The notes: generated by a model not told the origin, from the letters alone. Counted from the first letter of the stretch, positions 1 through 9,070 are shown. The stretch: 64,000 nt of DNA from Mycolicibacterium sphagni (GCF_002250655.1 NZ_NOZR01000006.1:222838-286837); one strand, 5' to 3'. Numbers and translations are program-made.

Positions 1-392
1 TGTCGCGCGCGGACTTCATGGCCAACCAGAACTTCGGGTCGCGTCTCAACGCGACGCTGCCCCTCGGCCTGGTCGGTCGGTGCGCGCGGCTACTCGAAGA
101 CAGCGGCGAGCCTGCCGCTGCCGGCGCGCTGCGCGGCGCGGCCGACGCAGTACGGGCCCGGCTCGATGCCGGACTTTGTGATGCATCGACGTTGTTGCGG
201 GCCCGCGCCGACGGGTGCGAGCTGGCCACCCGTGCCGCGGCCGCACTAGTCGCGGCACGCGGCGGATCGTCGTTGCTGCGTTCGGATTCCGCTCAGTTAC
301 TGGCCCGGTCGGCGCTGTTCACGCTGGTGGCCGCGAGCCGGCCAGAGCTCAAACGATCGCTTGTCGACCAGATATCGAACTCTGGCCGCTGA
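1..392 (+). CDS. Acyl-CoA dehydrogenase-like protein, C-terminal part (5' truncated)
   Basis: The reading frame is open from the left edge (first full codon at 3) to TGA at 390-392, so this is the C-terminal ~129 residues of a longer protein. It is an alanine-rich, all-helical segment with a pattern (RADGCELATRAAAALVAA, then a GG turn and an LLARSALFTLVAA helix) like the C-terminal helical bundle of mycobacterial FadE-type acyl-CoA dehydrogenases. The flavin and catalytic regions lie outside the window, so the family call is tentative. The last 44 bp overlap the convergent gene ending at 349. Confidence 0.55.
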   Translation, partial: SRADFMANQNFGSRLNATLPLGLVGRCARLLEDSGEPAAAGALRGAADAVRARLDAGLCDASTLLRARADGCELATRAAAALVAARGGSSLLRSDSAQLLARSALFTLVAASRPELKRSLVDQISNSGR

Positions 393-723
393 TGAATTCG
401 ACAGCGTCACCCACGTCGACGGTGACGACGTCTTCGCTTGACAAGAATGGGATTTGGAGTAGGCCGTAGAAGTCGTTGGTCTCGGCGAATGTGTGCGCAC
501 GGGCGAACAGCGGCTGCGCGTCGAACACTCGAACCCGGAGCTTCTCCCGGCTCAGCCTGCCCAATTCCCTGCCGGTTTCGGGATCGGTGACCACCGGGCC
601 CGTGGTGGAGTTGACCGCGAAGACCATGCCGGGTCGCACGCCCGCTTCTGTTCCGCGGTTGATGACCAGTGTGTGGTCGTCCTCGATGAGAGCGACCTGT
701 CCGGTGATTGTCTCTCCGGTCAC
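349..723 (-). CDS. Hypothetical protein with FlgT-C-like small beta domain
   Basis: 124 residues starting at the ATG at 723, which overlaps the stop of the upstream membrane-protein gene by 4 bp (ATGA), so the two are translationally coupled. The first half (ITGQVALIEDDHTLVINRG, then EAGVRPGMVFAV and DPETGRELG) resembles the small beta-barrel seen in FlgT C-terminal-type domains: a nucleotide-free fold with an NRG turn and a DPxTG turn. I see no signal peptide or membrane segment, so it is probably cytoplasmic and may work with its membrane-bound partner. Function unknown. Its 3' end overlaps the convergent acyl-CoA dehydrogenase-like gene. Confidence 0.6.
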   Translation of the reverse strand: MTGETITGQVALIEDDHTLVINRGTEAGVRPGMVFAVNSTTGPVVTDPETGRELGRLSREKLRVRVFDAQPLFARAHTFAETNDFYGLLQIPFLSSEDVVTVDVGDAVEFISGQSSISGRQAIV

Positions 724-1496
724 GACGCCGCCAGCGAATTGCTTTCTCGCAGGGCCGAAGTCGACCCCGCCTTGATCCGCGGCCGCAGCCCGTAGTCGTC
801 GGCCCGGAGCGGCACGTCGACATAGCTCGCGGCGTCCTGCTCGGTGCCCAGCGTGAGCTCGACAGCCGTCTTCGCCTGAAAGAGGGCGATGACGGCCTGC
901 TGGTGATGTTCGGTGCCGAACGACGTGAGTGCCTGCGCGAGCTTCTTGTCGACGTACTCGACAGACCGTTGCAGATCGGAGGCGGCCGGTTCAGCCGCGT
1001 GCGTCGACCTCGTCGCGTCGGCACCGAGTCCGCTGTACCAGCGGTGGCCCAGGGCGCCGATGATGCCGGCGCAAACCGGGATGACCACGACCGTGCACAT
1101 CAAGCCAACGGTGTCGTGGAGCGTGATGGCGCCGGCGATCCCGAGGAGCATCAGCGTGCCCGCGACGAAGAACAGCCGCACGGCGGGCGGCACTGCTTGG
1201 AACACTTGCCAGGCTTCCTGAACGGCGCGAGCGACAGAGCGGGCCACGGCCGCGACGAAAGTCGCGATGCTTCGAATGGCCTTCACCGCCAAGCGGGCCA
1301 TCTCGTCAGCGTGCTCGCGCGTAACCGGAGACTTCGGCATCGACCAGGTGCGCTGCGGCTTCGGCGGCGCGGGTGACAGCTCGGGCTCTACCGGGGAGGC
1401 GGCAGCTGCCGGCTCGGCCGCAGTGGGTTCGGCAGGTTGCTCCCCCGCACCGTGGGTCGCCGGTTCCGCGCTAGTCACATTTGTATCAACAGCCAC
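720..1496 (-). CDS. Hypothetical two-TM membrane protein
   Basis: 258 residues from a GTG at 1496. The first ~45 residues are Ala/Pro/Glu-rich and probably disordered. An amphipathic Ala/Val/Arg helix (residues ~68-95) follows, then two hydrophobic segments (about 104-122 and 130-152) and a hydrophilic C-terminal half. No known catalytic motif is visible. The stop overlaps the start of the next gene by 4 bp, so the pair forms an operon. I do not recognise the family; membrane location is inferred from hydrophobicity. Confidence 0.6.
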   Translation of the reverse strand: MAVDTNVTSAEPATHGAGEQPAEPTAAEPAAAASPVEPELSPAPPKPQRTWSMPKSPVTREHADEMARLAVKAIRSIATFVAAVARSVARAVQEAWQVFQAVPPAVRLFFVAGTLMLLGIAGAITLHDTVGLMCTVVVIPVCAGIIGALGHRWYSGLGADATRSTHAAEPAASDLQRSVEYVDKKLAQALTSFGTEHHQQAVIALFQAKTAVELTLGTEQDAASYVDVPLRADDYGLRPRIKAGSTSALRESNSLAAS

Positions 1497-1585
1497 ATGC
1501 GTATCATCGCCCGATTCGGCTGAATCCTTGCCCTGGCACGCCGAGGCACCGACATTCAGATGTCACTAATGACGGCGCGAACGGT

Positions 1586-2782
1586 CTAGCTGGCGGCCGA
1601 TCGCGCGGAACGGCCCTGGCCGCCCGACTTCGCCGCACCGCTGGAGCCCGCTGCCGCCGACGTCCCGTCCGCGGGGTGCTTGCCGCCCACGGTGCGCTTG
1701 GCCACGGCACCACCGGCTGTCGAGCTCGTCGCAATTATCTTGTCTACCTTGACCAATCGCAGCCTGGCAGAGCTGGCCGCGTAACTCTGAACAGAGGCTG
1801 GCACCTCATTGGCCGCGGCGGGGCCACTTTGGGCAGCCGCGCTCTTGACGGCAGCCGAGCTGCCACTTGGGCTAGTCCAGCCGAGGGCCTTGGCGATGGC
1901 CCGCGCGAACTCCATCATGGCCCCGACGGGCCCGACCGCTGTTCCCGTCGCGAGCGGGACATGGATGTGCACCACACCCAGCAGGTCGTTGTCATAGGCG
2001 AAATCGAGGGCGTTGAAAATCGAGCCGCCCGGGCTGAGCAGGCCGCCGAGCGCAATGCCGACCTGGACGCCGTCCGGGAAGCTCACGCCGATCGCAGGCC
2101 CGAACGCTTTGGCCAGCGCGGTGAGGTCGACATGCTCCCCGCCGTTGAGGAACGCGTCGGTCATCGCGGCCGGAATGGTGGCCAGGGTGCCCAGGGCGCT
2201 TGTCATGTCCTGGGAGCTCAGATCGGTCTGGATCGACTGCATGGCGGACGCCAGCACGATGAGCGGACCCAACACGGGGCCCGCCATACCGATTAGCACC
2301 CCGCTGAGTGCAGTCGTCGAGAAGTCCAGCAGCTTCTGGCCCGTCGGAGAAATGCTGAGCTGCAACAGGTCTGTGACACCAGGTATCGATTGGATCGCAG
2401 GTAGCAACTGGTAAAACGTTCTATGGGTCGTGTCCAGAGTCGACTCATCTACCGCCAGCGGCGCGCTCAGCGCGCCCTGAAAGTTGCTCTGGATCTGCGC
2501 AGCGATCCCCGCGACGTCGGGCAGTTCCATCAGGTAGGTGCGCAGGTTGGCCGCGATCTGTTGCAGGATCGGCGCCGGCGCTTCCCGCCATTCATTGAAC
2601 AGCGCCGTGGCGTTGTCGCTCGCCGTGCTGAGGACGTCGGCCCAATCGGTGGTGGCAGCCAAAAGGCTTGCGGGCGCGGTCCGGATGTCCGGAGGCGCGG
2701 CCGCTATCGGGCTTATTGCGATGGCACTGGCACCGACCATCGCCACACCGGCTGCAATGAAGGGTCGAGGGACTACGTGCAT
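1586..2782 (-). CDS. GjpA-like secreted/outer-membrane protein, paralog 1
   Basis: 398 residues with an N-terminal signal-like segment (FIAAGVAMVGASAIAISPI), then a helical core with the motif EAPAPILQQIAANLRTYL, and a long Ala/Ser/Gly-rich tail. The N-terminus and the PAPILQQI/ANL pattern match the mycobacterial family usually annotated as outer membrane porin GjpA. Porin activity in mycobacteria is inferred from annotation only. A second family member lies at 10,692-11,897. GGGGAG just upstream of the ATG at 2782 is a good ribosome binding site. The tail (residues ~310-398) has low complexity and ends in basic residues. Confidence 0.65.
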   Translation of the reverse strand: MHVVPRPFIAAGVAMVGASAIAISPIAAAPPDIRTAPASLLAATTDWADVLSTASDNATALFNEWREAPAPILQQIAANLRTYLMELPDVAGIAAQIQSNFQGALSAPLAVDESTLDTTHRTFYQLLPAIQSIPGVTDLLQLSISPTGQKLLDFSTTALSGVLIGMAGPVLGPLIVLASAMQSIQTDLSSQDMTSALGTLATIPAAMTDAFLNGGEHVDLTALAKAFGPAIGVSFPDGVQVGIALGGLLSPGGSIFNALDFAYDNDLLGVVHIHVPLATGTAVGPVGAMMEFARAIAKALGWTSPSGSSAAVKSAAAQSGPAAANEVPASVQSYAASSARLRLVKVDKIIATSSTAGGAVAKRTVGGKHPADGTSAAAGSSGAAKSGGQGRSARSAAS

Positions 2783-3084
2783 GGTGACTCCCCGTCATCT
2801 CGTCGCGTCACCCCTGACCCACCAGGACCGTAACCGACGCACAGCAAACTCAGGGCCAAATTCCGGCGTGTAGCGAACTTTCTGTGCAGTGACCGTCGCC
2901 GGTCGGGCCCGCTACCCCACCAGCCTCCACCTGGGCTTTTTCTGCTGGCAGCGGCACTCGCATCGAGCATAAGGTTCCATTTAGCTGGAATCCAGCTACC
3001 GCACAGGTATTTGCTTTCGCGTGGTTTTGTGATTACAGTCACATCCGGGTTTGGGGATCTACCTCGATAATTAAGGAACAGACC
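2783..3084. other. Divergent intergenic region (promoter region for both neighbours)
   Basis: About 300 bp between two divergent secreted-protein genes. I see no gene. AT content rises toward 2,970-3,070, just before the plus-strand gene, as expected for a promoter, but I cannot name exact -35/-10 boxes. Confidence 0.5.
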
Positions 3085-3768
3085 GTGAAGGAAGCATTAA
3101 CCCACTCGTCAACAGCAAAGATTTGTGCGTTGTGCATCGGTGGCCCGCTGATAGCACTCAGCATCGGCGCACCCACCGCACTGGCGTCACCGTCCGCCGG
3201 CTCGGGCGGCGCACATACCCCGGGAGCCTCCGCCGTACACACCCACGCGGCGGCCGAAACTCAGCCGTCGACTCCCAACTTCGCCATGTCGTTCAACGGA
3301 GTCAGCCTGTACCAATCCGGGACCGCCACGGCGACCTCGACTCGCGGCTTCAACCTGGCCGTGGCGGGTGCCGGCAGCAGCGCGTACGCCGGCGGCGGCC
3401 TGTTCGACGTCGCGGTGGCGGACAAGAACAGCACCGCCACGGCCAGCGGAGGAATCTTGAACTACGCCGATGCCGAGAACAACAGCACGGCGACCGCCCA
3501 AGACGGGACCTTCGTCGTCGCACGGGCTCGAAATGGCAGCACCGCGATGATTACCGGCGGGCGCCTCAACATCGCTGACGCGAACAACGGCAGCTCCGCC
3601 ACCGTAAGCGGCGGCAGCAGTAACACGGCTACCGCCGACGGCGCCGGAAGCGTGGCGTTCGCGGGGAACGGCAACAACAACACGGCCACCGCAAGTTGCG
3701 GCTTCAAGGCCGATGCAAGTGGCGGCAACAACCTGGTGGTCACTCAACCAGGCGGCAGCTGCCCCTAG
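3085..3768 (+). CDS. Secreted Asn/Ser/Thr/Ala repeat protein
   Basis: 227 residues from a GTG at 3085 with AAGGA about 8 nt upstream. A signal peptide (KICALCIGGPLIALSIGAPTALAS) is followed by a low-complexity linker and then, from residue ~75, imperfect repeats of roughly 20-22 residues built around NSTATA/GSSATV and GG(I/R)LN turns (for example KNSTATASGGILNYAD and NGSSATVSGGSSNTAT). This layout suggests a right-handed parallel beta-solenoid on the cell surface. Two cysteines near the C-terminus could form a disulfide. I do not recognise a functional family. A strong hairpin terminator follows. Confidence 0.7.
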   Translation: MKEALTHSSTAKICALCIGGPLIALSIGAPTALASPSAGSGGAHTPGASAVHTHAAAETQPSTPNFAMSFNGVSLYQSGTATATSTRGFNLAVAGAGSSAYAGGGLFDVAVADKNSTATASGGILNYADAENNSTATAQDGTFVVARARNGSTAMITGGRLNIADANNGSSATVSGGSSNTATADGAGSVAFAGNGNNNTATASCGFKADASGGNNLVVTQPGGSCP

Positions 3769-3781
3769 CAGCCGCTGTGCG

Positions 3782-3838
3782 GACGTCGCCGCCGCGGGGG
3801 CGGGTGATCCCCCACCACCGAAACTCGGCGGCGACGTC
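3782..3838. terminator. Hairpin terminator after the repeat protein
   Basis: A perfect 13-bp inverted repeat (GACGTCGCCGCCG at 3782-3794, complement at 3826-3838) with a 31-nt loop. It sits 14 bp after the stop of the secreted repeat protein and before the methyltransferase. There is no T-run, as is common for mycobacterial terminators. Confidence 0.55.
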
Positions 3839-3914
3839 TCCACCTTGTGGATCGCTGTGATCCAATGTGGGCGGGATTAGCCCTTTGGTTCCGCCAGCGA
3901 TCGCGAGGAGCACG

Positions 3915-5510
3915 ATGTCGACCGACCCCGTCGATCAGATCCGCGGGGCTTACGACGCGACACCGTACTCGGCGGATTCGATCCCCCAGTCGGCACCGGG
4001 ACAATTGGCCGCGGTCTCGCAGCTGTTCGGCCTGCAGGCGCCACCCCTTGCCCGAGCGCGAGTGCTCGAAATCGGCTGTGGCGCAGCCGGAAATTTGATC
4101 CCGTTCGCCGCAGCTCATCCCGAGGCTCAGGTGCTCGGCATCGACTTGTCGGAGGTCGCAGTCGCCCAGGGGCGACGCCTCGTGGAAGCCGCGGGGATCG
4201 AGAACGTGAAGTTAATCGCAGGTGACATCGCGAGTGTCGACGTCACCGCGTTGGGCCGGTTCGACTACATCATCGCCCACGGTGTGTACAGCTGGGTGCC
4301 CGAGACGGTGCAGGACGCGATCCTGGCGCTTATCAGCGCGACGCTGACGCCCGCCGGTGTCGCCTACCTCAGTTACAACGTGTATCCGGGCTGGAAGTCC
4401 AAGGAGATCGTGCGCGACGCGATGCTGTTCGCCGCCCGCGACAGTGGATCTGCGGAGCGGCAGGTGATCGATGCCCGTGGCATGGTCGATTTCCTTGAGG
4501 AGGTGGCGCCGCCGGCCACCCCGCTCGCCCGGGCCGTTGCCGAATTCCGCGAGCGGGACAACGGTTTCGAGGACTCTTACCTGGTCCACGACGAGCTCGC
4601 TGGGATCAATTCGCCGTGCTATTTCACCGACATGCTGCAGCGAGCGGGCGCGCACGGGCTGGCGTTCCTTGCCGAGGCTCAACCCGAGCTGATGTTCCCG
4701 GCCAATTACGGCGAGAAGGTGGCCGAACACGTAGCGCGGCACTGCGGCGGTTCGCAGCTCCTGATTGAGCAGTACTTGGATTTCGCGGTCGATCGCGCAT
4801 TCCGCCAAACGCTGTTCGTGCATGCCGAGCGCGCATCCGGGATCCGTTACACACTGGACAGCCGCAGCTTCGAGAGCATGCATTTCGCCACTGAGATGCC
4901 GGTGGTCGACGGTCCGACCCGGCTGGACGGCTCGGCGCAGATGTATCAGTTATCCAGTGGGACAACGGTAGCCATCGACGATCCTGCCGTGAAGATCGCG
5001 TGCGAGGCGCTGACCGCGCAGTCGCCGTGGACGCTGTCTCGGACGCAGTTGGTGAACGTGGTGAGCTCGGATCTCGGCTCATCCGATCGGATCGATGAGC
5101 GGATCGACCAGCTGCTGGAGTTTCTGGTGGTCAACGGCCAAGCCCGCGTCAGGACCGACGCGGTGTCCCCCGATCCGATGACCGAACCGTTGAAGGTGAA
5201 CGAATCACTGAGGCGGGTAGCGGAATTCACGCTGCGCGAAGGCGGCGATACGTACACGTTCAACTTGTGGCACGAGACGGTGGAGCTGGGATCGCTGGAC
5301 GCGCACGGGCTGAAACTGCTTGACGGCACACGCGATTCGGTGGCGCTGGTGGAGGATCTGCTGCGGCTGGCCCGCGACGGCCGCCTGCAAATCGAACTGG
5401 ACGACGGCCAGGCACTCACCGACGAGGCGGTGCTTCGCGACGTCTTCGCGCAGTATGTCGACGCGCTGCCGGACCGGTTGGAGGAGATGAAATTGGGCGC
5501 TTCGTGTTGA
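3915..5510 (+). CDS. Class I SAM-dependent methyltransferase with regulatory domain
   Basis: 531 residues from the ATG at 3915, chosen because AGGAG sits 4 nt upstream; the frame is open further back to a GTG at 3867. The N-terminal Rossmann domain shows SAM motif I (VLEIGCGAAGNL, residues ~48-59) and the acidic motif II (VLGIDLSE). YNVYPGW and the following segment to ~residue 300 match the methyltransferase regulatory domain family found in two-domain protein methyltransferases. The C-terminal ~200 residues look like a winged-helix segment. Substrate unknown; the architecture is that of predicted protein lysine methyltransferases. Cytoplasmic. Confidence 0.8.
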   Translation: MSTDPVDQIRGAYDATPYSADSIPQSAPGQLAAVSQLFGLQAPPLARARVLEIGCGAAGNLIPFAAAHPEAQVLGIDLSEVAVAQGRRLVEAAGIENVKLIAGDIASVDVTALGRFDYIIAHGVYSWVPETVQDAILALISATLTPAGVAYLSYNVYPGWKSKEIVRDAMLFAARDSGSAERQVIDARGMVDFLEEVAPPATPLARAVAEFRERDNGFEDSYLVHDELAGINSPCYFTDMLQRAGAHGLAFLAEAQPELMFPANYGEKVAEHVARHCGGSQLLIEQYLDFAVDRAFRQTLFVHAERASGIRYTLDSRSFESMHFATEMPVVDGPTRLDGSAQMYQLSSGTTVAIDDPAVKIACEALTAQSPWTLSRTQLVNVVSSDLGSSDRIDERIDQLLEFLVVNGQARVRTDAVSPDPMTEPLKVNESLRRVAEFTLREGGDTYTFNLWHETVELGSLDAHGLKLLDGTRDSVALVEDLLRLARDGRLQIELDDGQALTDEAVLRDVFAQYVDALPDRLEEMKLGASC

Positions 5511-5519
5511 CGTTCGTCG

Positions 5520-6347
5520 TTACCAGACCCGGATCCAGTCGACGAGCATCGACGCCGGGAAGGTACCCAGGGACGGATCACCACCGCCGGGCCCACCTAC
5601 CGCAAGGTTGAACATCGGAGCCAGCCAATAACCGGGATTGTTGAACGGCCAGCGTAAGTCGGTGGGATTGCCGTGCACCGGTATGGGCTTGGGCGGCACC
5701 GTGAAATATGGGGCCGCGCCGTCTACATAGTCCCGCCAGAATTTGAATCCATCTGCGTCCCAGCGCATCCGCCAGTTGTGCCACGCACCGTCGATCAAGC
5801 CGGCAATCGGCTTGCTTACCCACGTTTTCCCATTCGACGCGGCGTGGACCGTCGTTCCGGGAGGCCAACTGCGGTTGCCGTAGAACTCCATGACGTCGAC
5901 CTCACCGTCGGGCAGCGGATCTTCATTGACGGCCCAATAGGCGGGCCACGCTCCCGAGGTCAGGCAGTCGAGCTTGACTCGCGCTTCCCAGGTGTAGCCC
6001 ATGGGCACCCGCCAGTTTCCCCGCACCTTGCCGCTGAAGTAGTCACCGTTGTCTTGGGTAGCGCGAACTACGAGATTCGAGTTTCCATCGAGAAAGACGT
6101 TCTGCCGATCGTCGCGGTATTGACTGGCGATCGGGGGCCACACGTCGTCCTGCCAGTTCTGCACCGTCCAATTCGCCGGATTGGGGGCCGACCCTGGCGG
6201 CCCGTCGAAGTCGTCCTGGAAGAGGTAGGCCGGCGGTGCGTCCGGGCGCGGCGACGGAATCGCCCCGGCGCGCGGGAGCGGGATTGCGGCGGCCACCAGG
6301 CCAAGCCCGGACATCAGCATCATGGTTCGACGGTCCAATTCAGGCAC
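5520..6347 (-). CDS. Glycoside hydrolase family 16 (endo-beta-1,3-glucanase-like), Tat-type signal
   Basis: 275 residues from a GTG at 6347. The N-terminus has a twin-arginine followed by a hydrophobic stretch (RRTMMLMSGLGLVAAA), suggesting Tat export. The body carries the GH16 catalytic signature EVDVME (within DGEVDVMEFYG), plus aromatic residues lining a glycan cleft (PAYWAVNEDP, WHNWRMRWDADGFKFW) and the C-terminal strand LVDWIRVW. This matches the secreted beta-glucanase-like proteins of mycobacteria. The substrate is probably a beta-1,3/1,4-glucan but is not proven by sequence. The extended frame to 6428 would place residues before the RR motif and is less likely. Confidence 0.88.
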   Translation of the reverse strand: MPELDRRTMMLMSGLGLVAAAIPLPRAGAIPSPRPDAPPAYLFQDDFDGPPGSAPNPANWTVQNWQDDVWPPIASQYRDDRQNVFLDGNSNLVVRATQDNGDYFSGKVRGNWRVPMGYTWEARVKLDCLTSGAWPAYWAVNEDPLPDGEVDVMEFYGNRSWPPGTTVHAASNGKTWVSKPIAGLIDGAWHNWRMRWDADGFKFWRDYVDGAAPYFTVPPKPIPVHGNPTDLRWPFNNPGYWLAPMFNLAVGGPGGGDPSLGTFPASMLVDWIRVW

Positions 6348-6473
6348 GGCTAAACCATAAAGGCATTGACCGCCTGCGCGGGGCCAAAGCACCACGCGGC
6401 GAAAGCGAACACCGCCGCCATAATCCATGCACGGATGAAGTTGTTTGTTGCGCGCGCTCCTGTTCCGGAGCCG

Positions 6474-6869
6474 TCAGCCGAAGAGGTCCCCGTCGACGTA
6501 AAACCACCGACGGGCGCGCACGGCGAATCGGGATCGCTCGTGCAGCGTCCCGGTTTGTCGACTTTGGCGGTAGTGGGCCCGGAATTCCACTTCGCCATCC
6601 AGGTCACCGGGCCGACCGTCGACCGTGTCGACGATCTCCAGCCCGGTCCAGGTCAGACCGTCGGTCGGGGTCAACAGGCCGGGCCGAGTGCGTGGATGCC
6701 ACGTTCGCCATACGTAGTCGAGGTCGCCAACGGTGTAGGCGCTGTAACGGGCCCGCATCAGCTGTTCGGCCGTATCGGCCTGCCTCTCGCCGCGGTGCAG
6801 TGCCGAGCAACAACGATCGAATGTCGTACCGGAGCCGCAGGGGCACACATCGATCGGTCGCATCCCCAC
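6474..6869 (-). CDS. YchJ-family (UPF0225) SEC-C motif protein
   Basis: 131 residues (or 129 from the next ATG). The SEC-C zinc motif CPCGSG...CC is at the N-terminus (residues 9-21), followed by RGERQADTAEQLMRARYSAY and WHPRTRP, the hallmark of the YchJ/UPF0225 family with its NTF2-like fold. Length fits the family (about 125-160). Role unknown; zinc binding is predicted. It sits between the GH16 gene and the mycolic-acid-type methyltransferase, with no clear functional link. Confidence 0.85.
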   Translation of the reverse strand: MGMRPIDVCPCGSGTTFDRCCSALHRGERQADTAEQLMRARYSAYTVGDLDYVWRTWHPRTRPGLLTPTDGLTWTGLEIVDTVDGRPGDLDGEVEFRAHYRQSRQTGTLHERSRFAVRARRWFYVDGDLFG

Positions 6870-6904
6870 AGTGTGCCAATTGCCGAGATGGTGAAGCCGC
6901 CGCC

Positions 6905-7789
6905 CTACGCAGTCTTGAGGTAGGTAACGAGGTTGACATCGCAGTACTCGTCGGCGAACATCTCCCTACAGCCCCGGAGATACCTCATGTAGCGGTCGTA
7001 GACCTCTTCGGATTGGATCTGGATTGCCTTGTCCCGGTTGGCTTCCAGAGTATCTCCCCAGATGCCGAGCGTTTTGATGTAGTGCGGTCGCAGCGAAAGC
7101 ACCTCGGGGACTGTGAATCCGGCCGCCTCGCCGCGTTCCTGCATCATGGTCGCCGTCGGGATTCGGCCGCCCGGGAAGATTTCGGTGATGATGAATTTGA
7201 CGAACCGCAGGGCTTCGAACGTGATCGGCTTGCCGCGTTCGGCCATCTCGTAGGGGTGGTAACTGGTGGTGCTCTGGATCGTCATCCGTCCGTCGTCGGG
7301 CAGGATGTTGAAGCAGTTCTTGAAGTAGTCGTCGTAGCGCTCGAAGCCGAAGTGCTCGAAGGCCTCGATTGACACGATGCGGTCGACGGGCTCACTGAAC
7401 TCCTCCCAGCCATGTAGCTGGACGTCATGGGTGCGTTCGGAATCCACCTGGTCAAGAAGTTTCGTGGTGTGCGCATGCTGGTTTTTCGACAGCGTGAGGC
7501 CGATGACGTTGACTTCGTACTTCTCCATCGCGCGTTTCATGGTGGCACCCCACCCGCAGCCGATGTCGAGCAGCGTCATTCCCGGCCTCAGGTCGAGCTT
7601 GTCCAGATTTAGATCGATCTTGGCAATCTGCGCTTCTTCCAACGAGAGGTCCGCAGGTTCGAAGTACGCGCAGCTGTAGGTCCGGCTCGGATCCTGGAAC
7701 AGGCCGAAGAAGTCGTCGGAGAGGTCGTAGTGAGCCTGGATGTCCTCGAAGTGGGGTCGCATCTTCGAGGTGGGCCTTTTGTCGGGCAT
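6905..7789 (-). CDS. Cyclopropane-fatty-acyl/mycolic acid methyltransferase family
   Basis: 294 residues from the ATG at 7789, with GGGAGGG just upstream. The frame runs to 7825 but the shorter start gives the family length (287-301). It begins [16 protein letters not shown] and carries SAM motif I ([12 protein letters not shown]), the GLTLSKNQ segment, and the EAFEHFG motif that supplies active-site glutamate and histidine residues in CmaA/PcaA/MmaA enzymes. These enzymes transfer a methyl group from SAM to double bonds of meromycolate or fatty acyl chains, making cyclopropane, methyl branch or oxygenated groups. The exact specificity cannot be told from sequence alone. Confidence 0.92.
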   Translation of the reverse strand: MPDKRPTSKMRPHFEDIQAHYDLSDDFFGLFQDPSRTYSCAYFEPADLSLEEAQIAKIDLNLDKLDLRPGMTLLDIGCGWGATMKRAMEKYEVNVIGLTLSKNQHAHTTKLLDQVDSERTHDVQLHGWEEFSEPVDRIVSIEAFEHFGFERYDDYFKNCFNILPDDGRMTIQSTTSYHPYEMAERGKPITFEALRFVKFIITEIFPGGRIPTATMMQERGEAAGFTVPEVLSLRPHYIKTLGIWGDTLEANRDKAIQIQSEEVYDRYMRYLRGCREMFADEYCDVNLVTYLKTA

Positions 7790-7926
7790 GCCGCCCTCCC
7801 GCCGTAGGGGGTGATTGGTCCGCACCCTACGCGGTAGGCGTCCGTCGATCAGTCATTTCGGTCGTTGCGGCGAGACCAAGCTGTGAGCCGGTTTTCCGGC
7901 AACCGATCGCGGGCATTAAGGAGCGC

Positions 7927-8178
7927 ATGGACAAGTTGGCCCGAATTCAGCAGGCCGAGCACCGGATCGCGAGAGTCCAGCGGCGAGTGTGGCTGGCTCA
8001 GGCATTGATGTGGCCGACGATCGCGGTCGCTGCAGTTTTGTCGACGGGCGCGCTCGTGTGGTTCCTTCAGCGCCGTTCCGCGGGTGGTCGGCATGAGATG
8101 CCAGATCTCCCTGGAGCGCACGAGGCAGGAACGATTGAGCCGCAGGCCGAAGGGGCCGTTGGGTCAACTAATGGCTGA
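7927..8178 (+). CDS. Small single-TM membrane protein
   Basis: 83 residues with a near-ideal ribosome binding site (AAGGAG, 4 nt before the ATG). The N-terminal ~20 residues form a basic amphipathic helix (QAEHRIARVQRRVW), then one hydrophobic segment (ALMWPTIAVAAVLSTGALVW), then an acidic, probably disordered tail. No family recognised. The 3' end overlaps the convergent epimerase gene by 11 bp. Confidence 0.65.
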   Translation: MDKLARIQQAEHRIARVQRRVWLAQALMWPTIAVAAVLSTGALVWFLQRRSAGGRHEMPDLPGAHEAGTIEPQAEGAVGSTNG

Positions 8179-9070
8179 TCAGCTCCGGGTGGAACGTGGC
8201 CGCCATCCGGCGCATGCCGTCGCGCCAATCGACGGTTGTAGCTCCGATGAGTTCATGCATTTTGGCGACATCCAACGGATTTCCGCGCAGCGTCTGATCG
8301 GTCTCCTCGAACACCGGTTCTTTACCGACGAGTGAGCCGAGGTAGGTGCACCACTCCTGCAGACTGACGAACTGGTCGCCGCCCCAGTTGACTGTGGTAG
8401 CCGGAACTGACGCCACCTCAACCAGTTTCGGGATCATCGCGATGATGTCGTCCTCGTGGATGGGGTTGTAGACGGCAGGTCCGCCGGGAGGAACGGGAAC
8501 GGGTGTGCCGCTCAACATCAACTCCAGGTGGAACAGCGGCCACCCACCGTTGTCGCCGTAGGGGACGTTCAGGCGGGCAATGGTGGCCGGTACGCCGAGC
8601 GCACGTGCCATGGTCGCGACGACGACTTCCCCGGCGATCTTGGTGATGGAATACGTGGGGAGCAAGGGCTTATGGTTGTCGCCCAGAACGGTGCGTTCGG
8701 TGCGGTGTTCGTCGCCCGGCGGATCGTAGACGGCCCCGGACGAACAGTGCAGGAACGCCTTCGCGCCGCGGCAATGCGCCATGAGAAGGCCCGCCGATTC
8801 CGCGTTGGCCGCCATGTCCTTGTCCCACCTACCGCTTTTCGCGACGCCCAAATTGAGGACGTAGTCGAAGTCGGTCGGGAGCCCGTTGAAATCCCCGGCA
8901 GCCATGTTGACGGCCTCGCACCGGACGCCGGCCTTCTCCAGGCGTTCACGCGCCGTAGCATCGGTGAAGCGGGCGATGCCCCACACCTCGTTGTCGGCCG
9001 CTAGGGCCAGGGCGACCGGGAGGGCCACCTGGCCGCTCGCCCCGGTGATCAAGATTTTGGATCCGCGCAT
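8168..9070 (-). CDS. NAD-dependent epimerase/dehydratase (extended SDR)
   Basis: 300 residues. The N-terminal Rossmann motif is ILITGASGQVALPVA. The SDR active site is present as the YSITK pair (Tyr and Lys spaced YxxxK) with an upstream Ser-rich strand (HCSSGAVYD). RLNVPYGDNGG matches the post-catalytic segment of sugar-nucleotide epimerase/dehydratase-type SDRs, and DVAKMHELIGATTVDWRDGMRRM is the typical C-terminal helix. The substrate is unknown; a nucleotide sugar or hydroxylated small molecule is likely. It is followed by the transporter gene on the same strand. Confidence 0.85.
   Translation of the reverse strand: MRGSKILITGASGQVALPVALALAADNEVWGIARFTDATARERLEKAGVRCEAVNMAAGDFNGLPTDFDYVLNLGVAKSGRWDKDMAANAESAGLLMAHCRGAKAFLHCSSGAVYDPPGDEHRTERTVLGDNHKPLLPTYSITKIAGEVVVATMARALGVPATIARLNVPYGDNGGWPLFHLELMLSGTPVPVPPGGPAVYNPIHEDDIIAMIPKLVEVASVPATTVNWGGDQFVSLQEWCTYLGSLVGKEPVFEETDQTLRGNPLDVAKMHELIGATTVDWRDGMRRMAATFHPELISH

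Noticed and set aside
3187..3843. Long minus-strand frame (218 residues) opposite the secreted repeat protein
   Set aside because: No ribosome binding site, rich in Arg/Gly from reverse reading of GC-rich codons, and the plus-strand gene has signal peptide and start signals.
6350..6607. A frame just before the GH16 start ending in a hydrophobic stretch (AAVFAFAAWCFGPAQAV)
   Set aside because: Mostly antisense-shifted to the YchJ gene; the unshared part is only ~23 residues from its ATG without a ribosome binding site.
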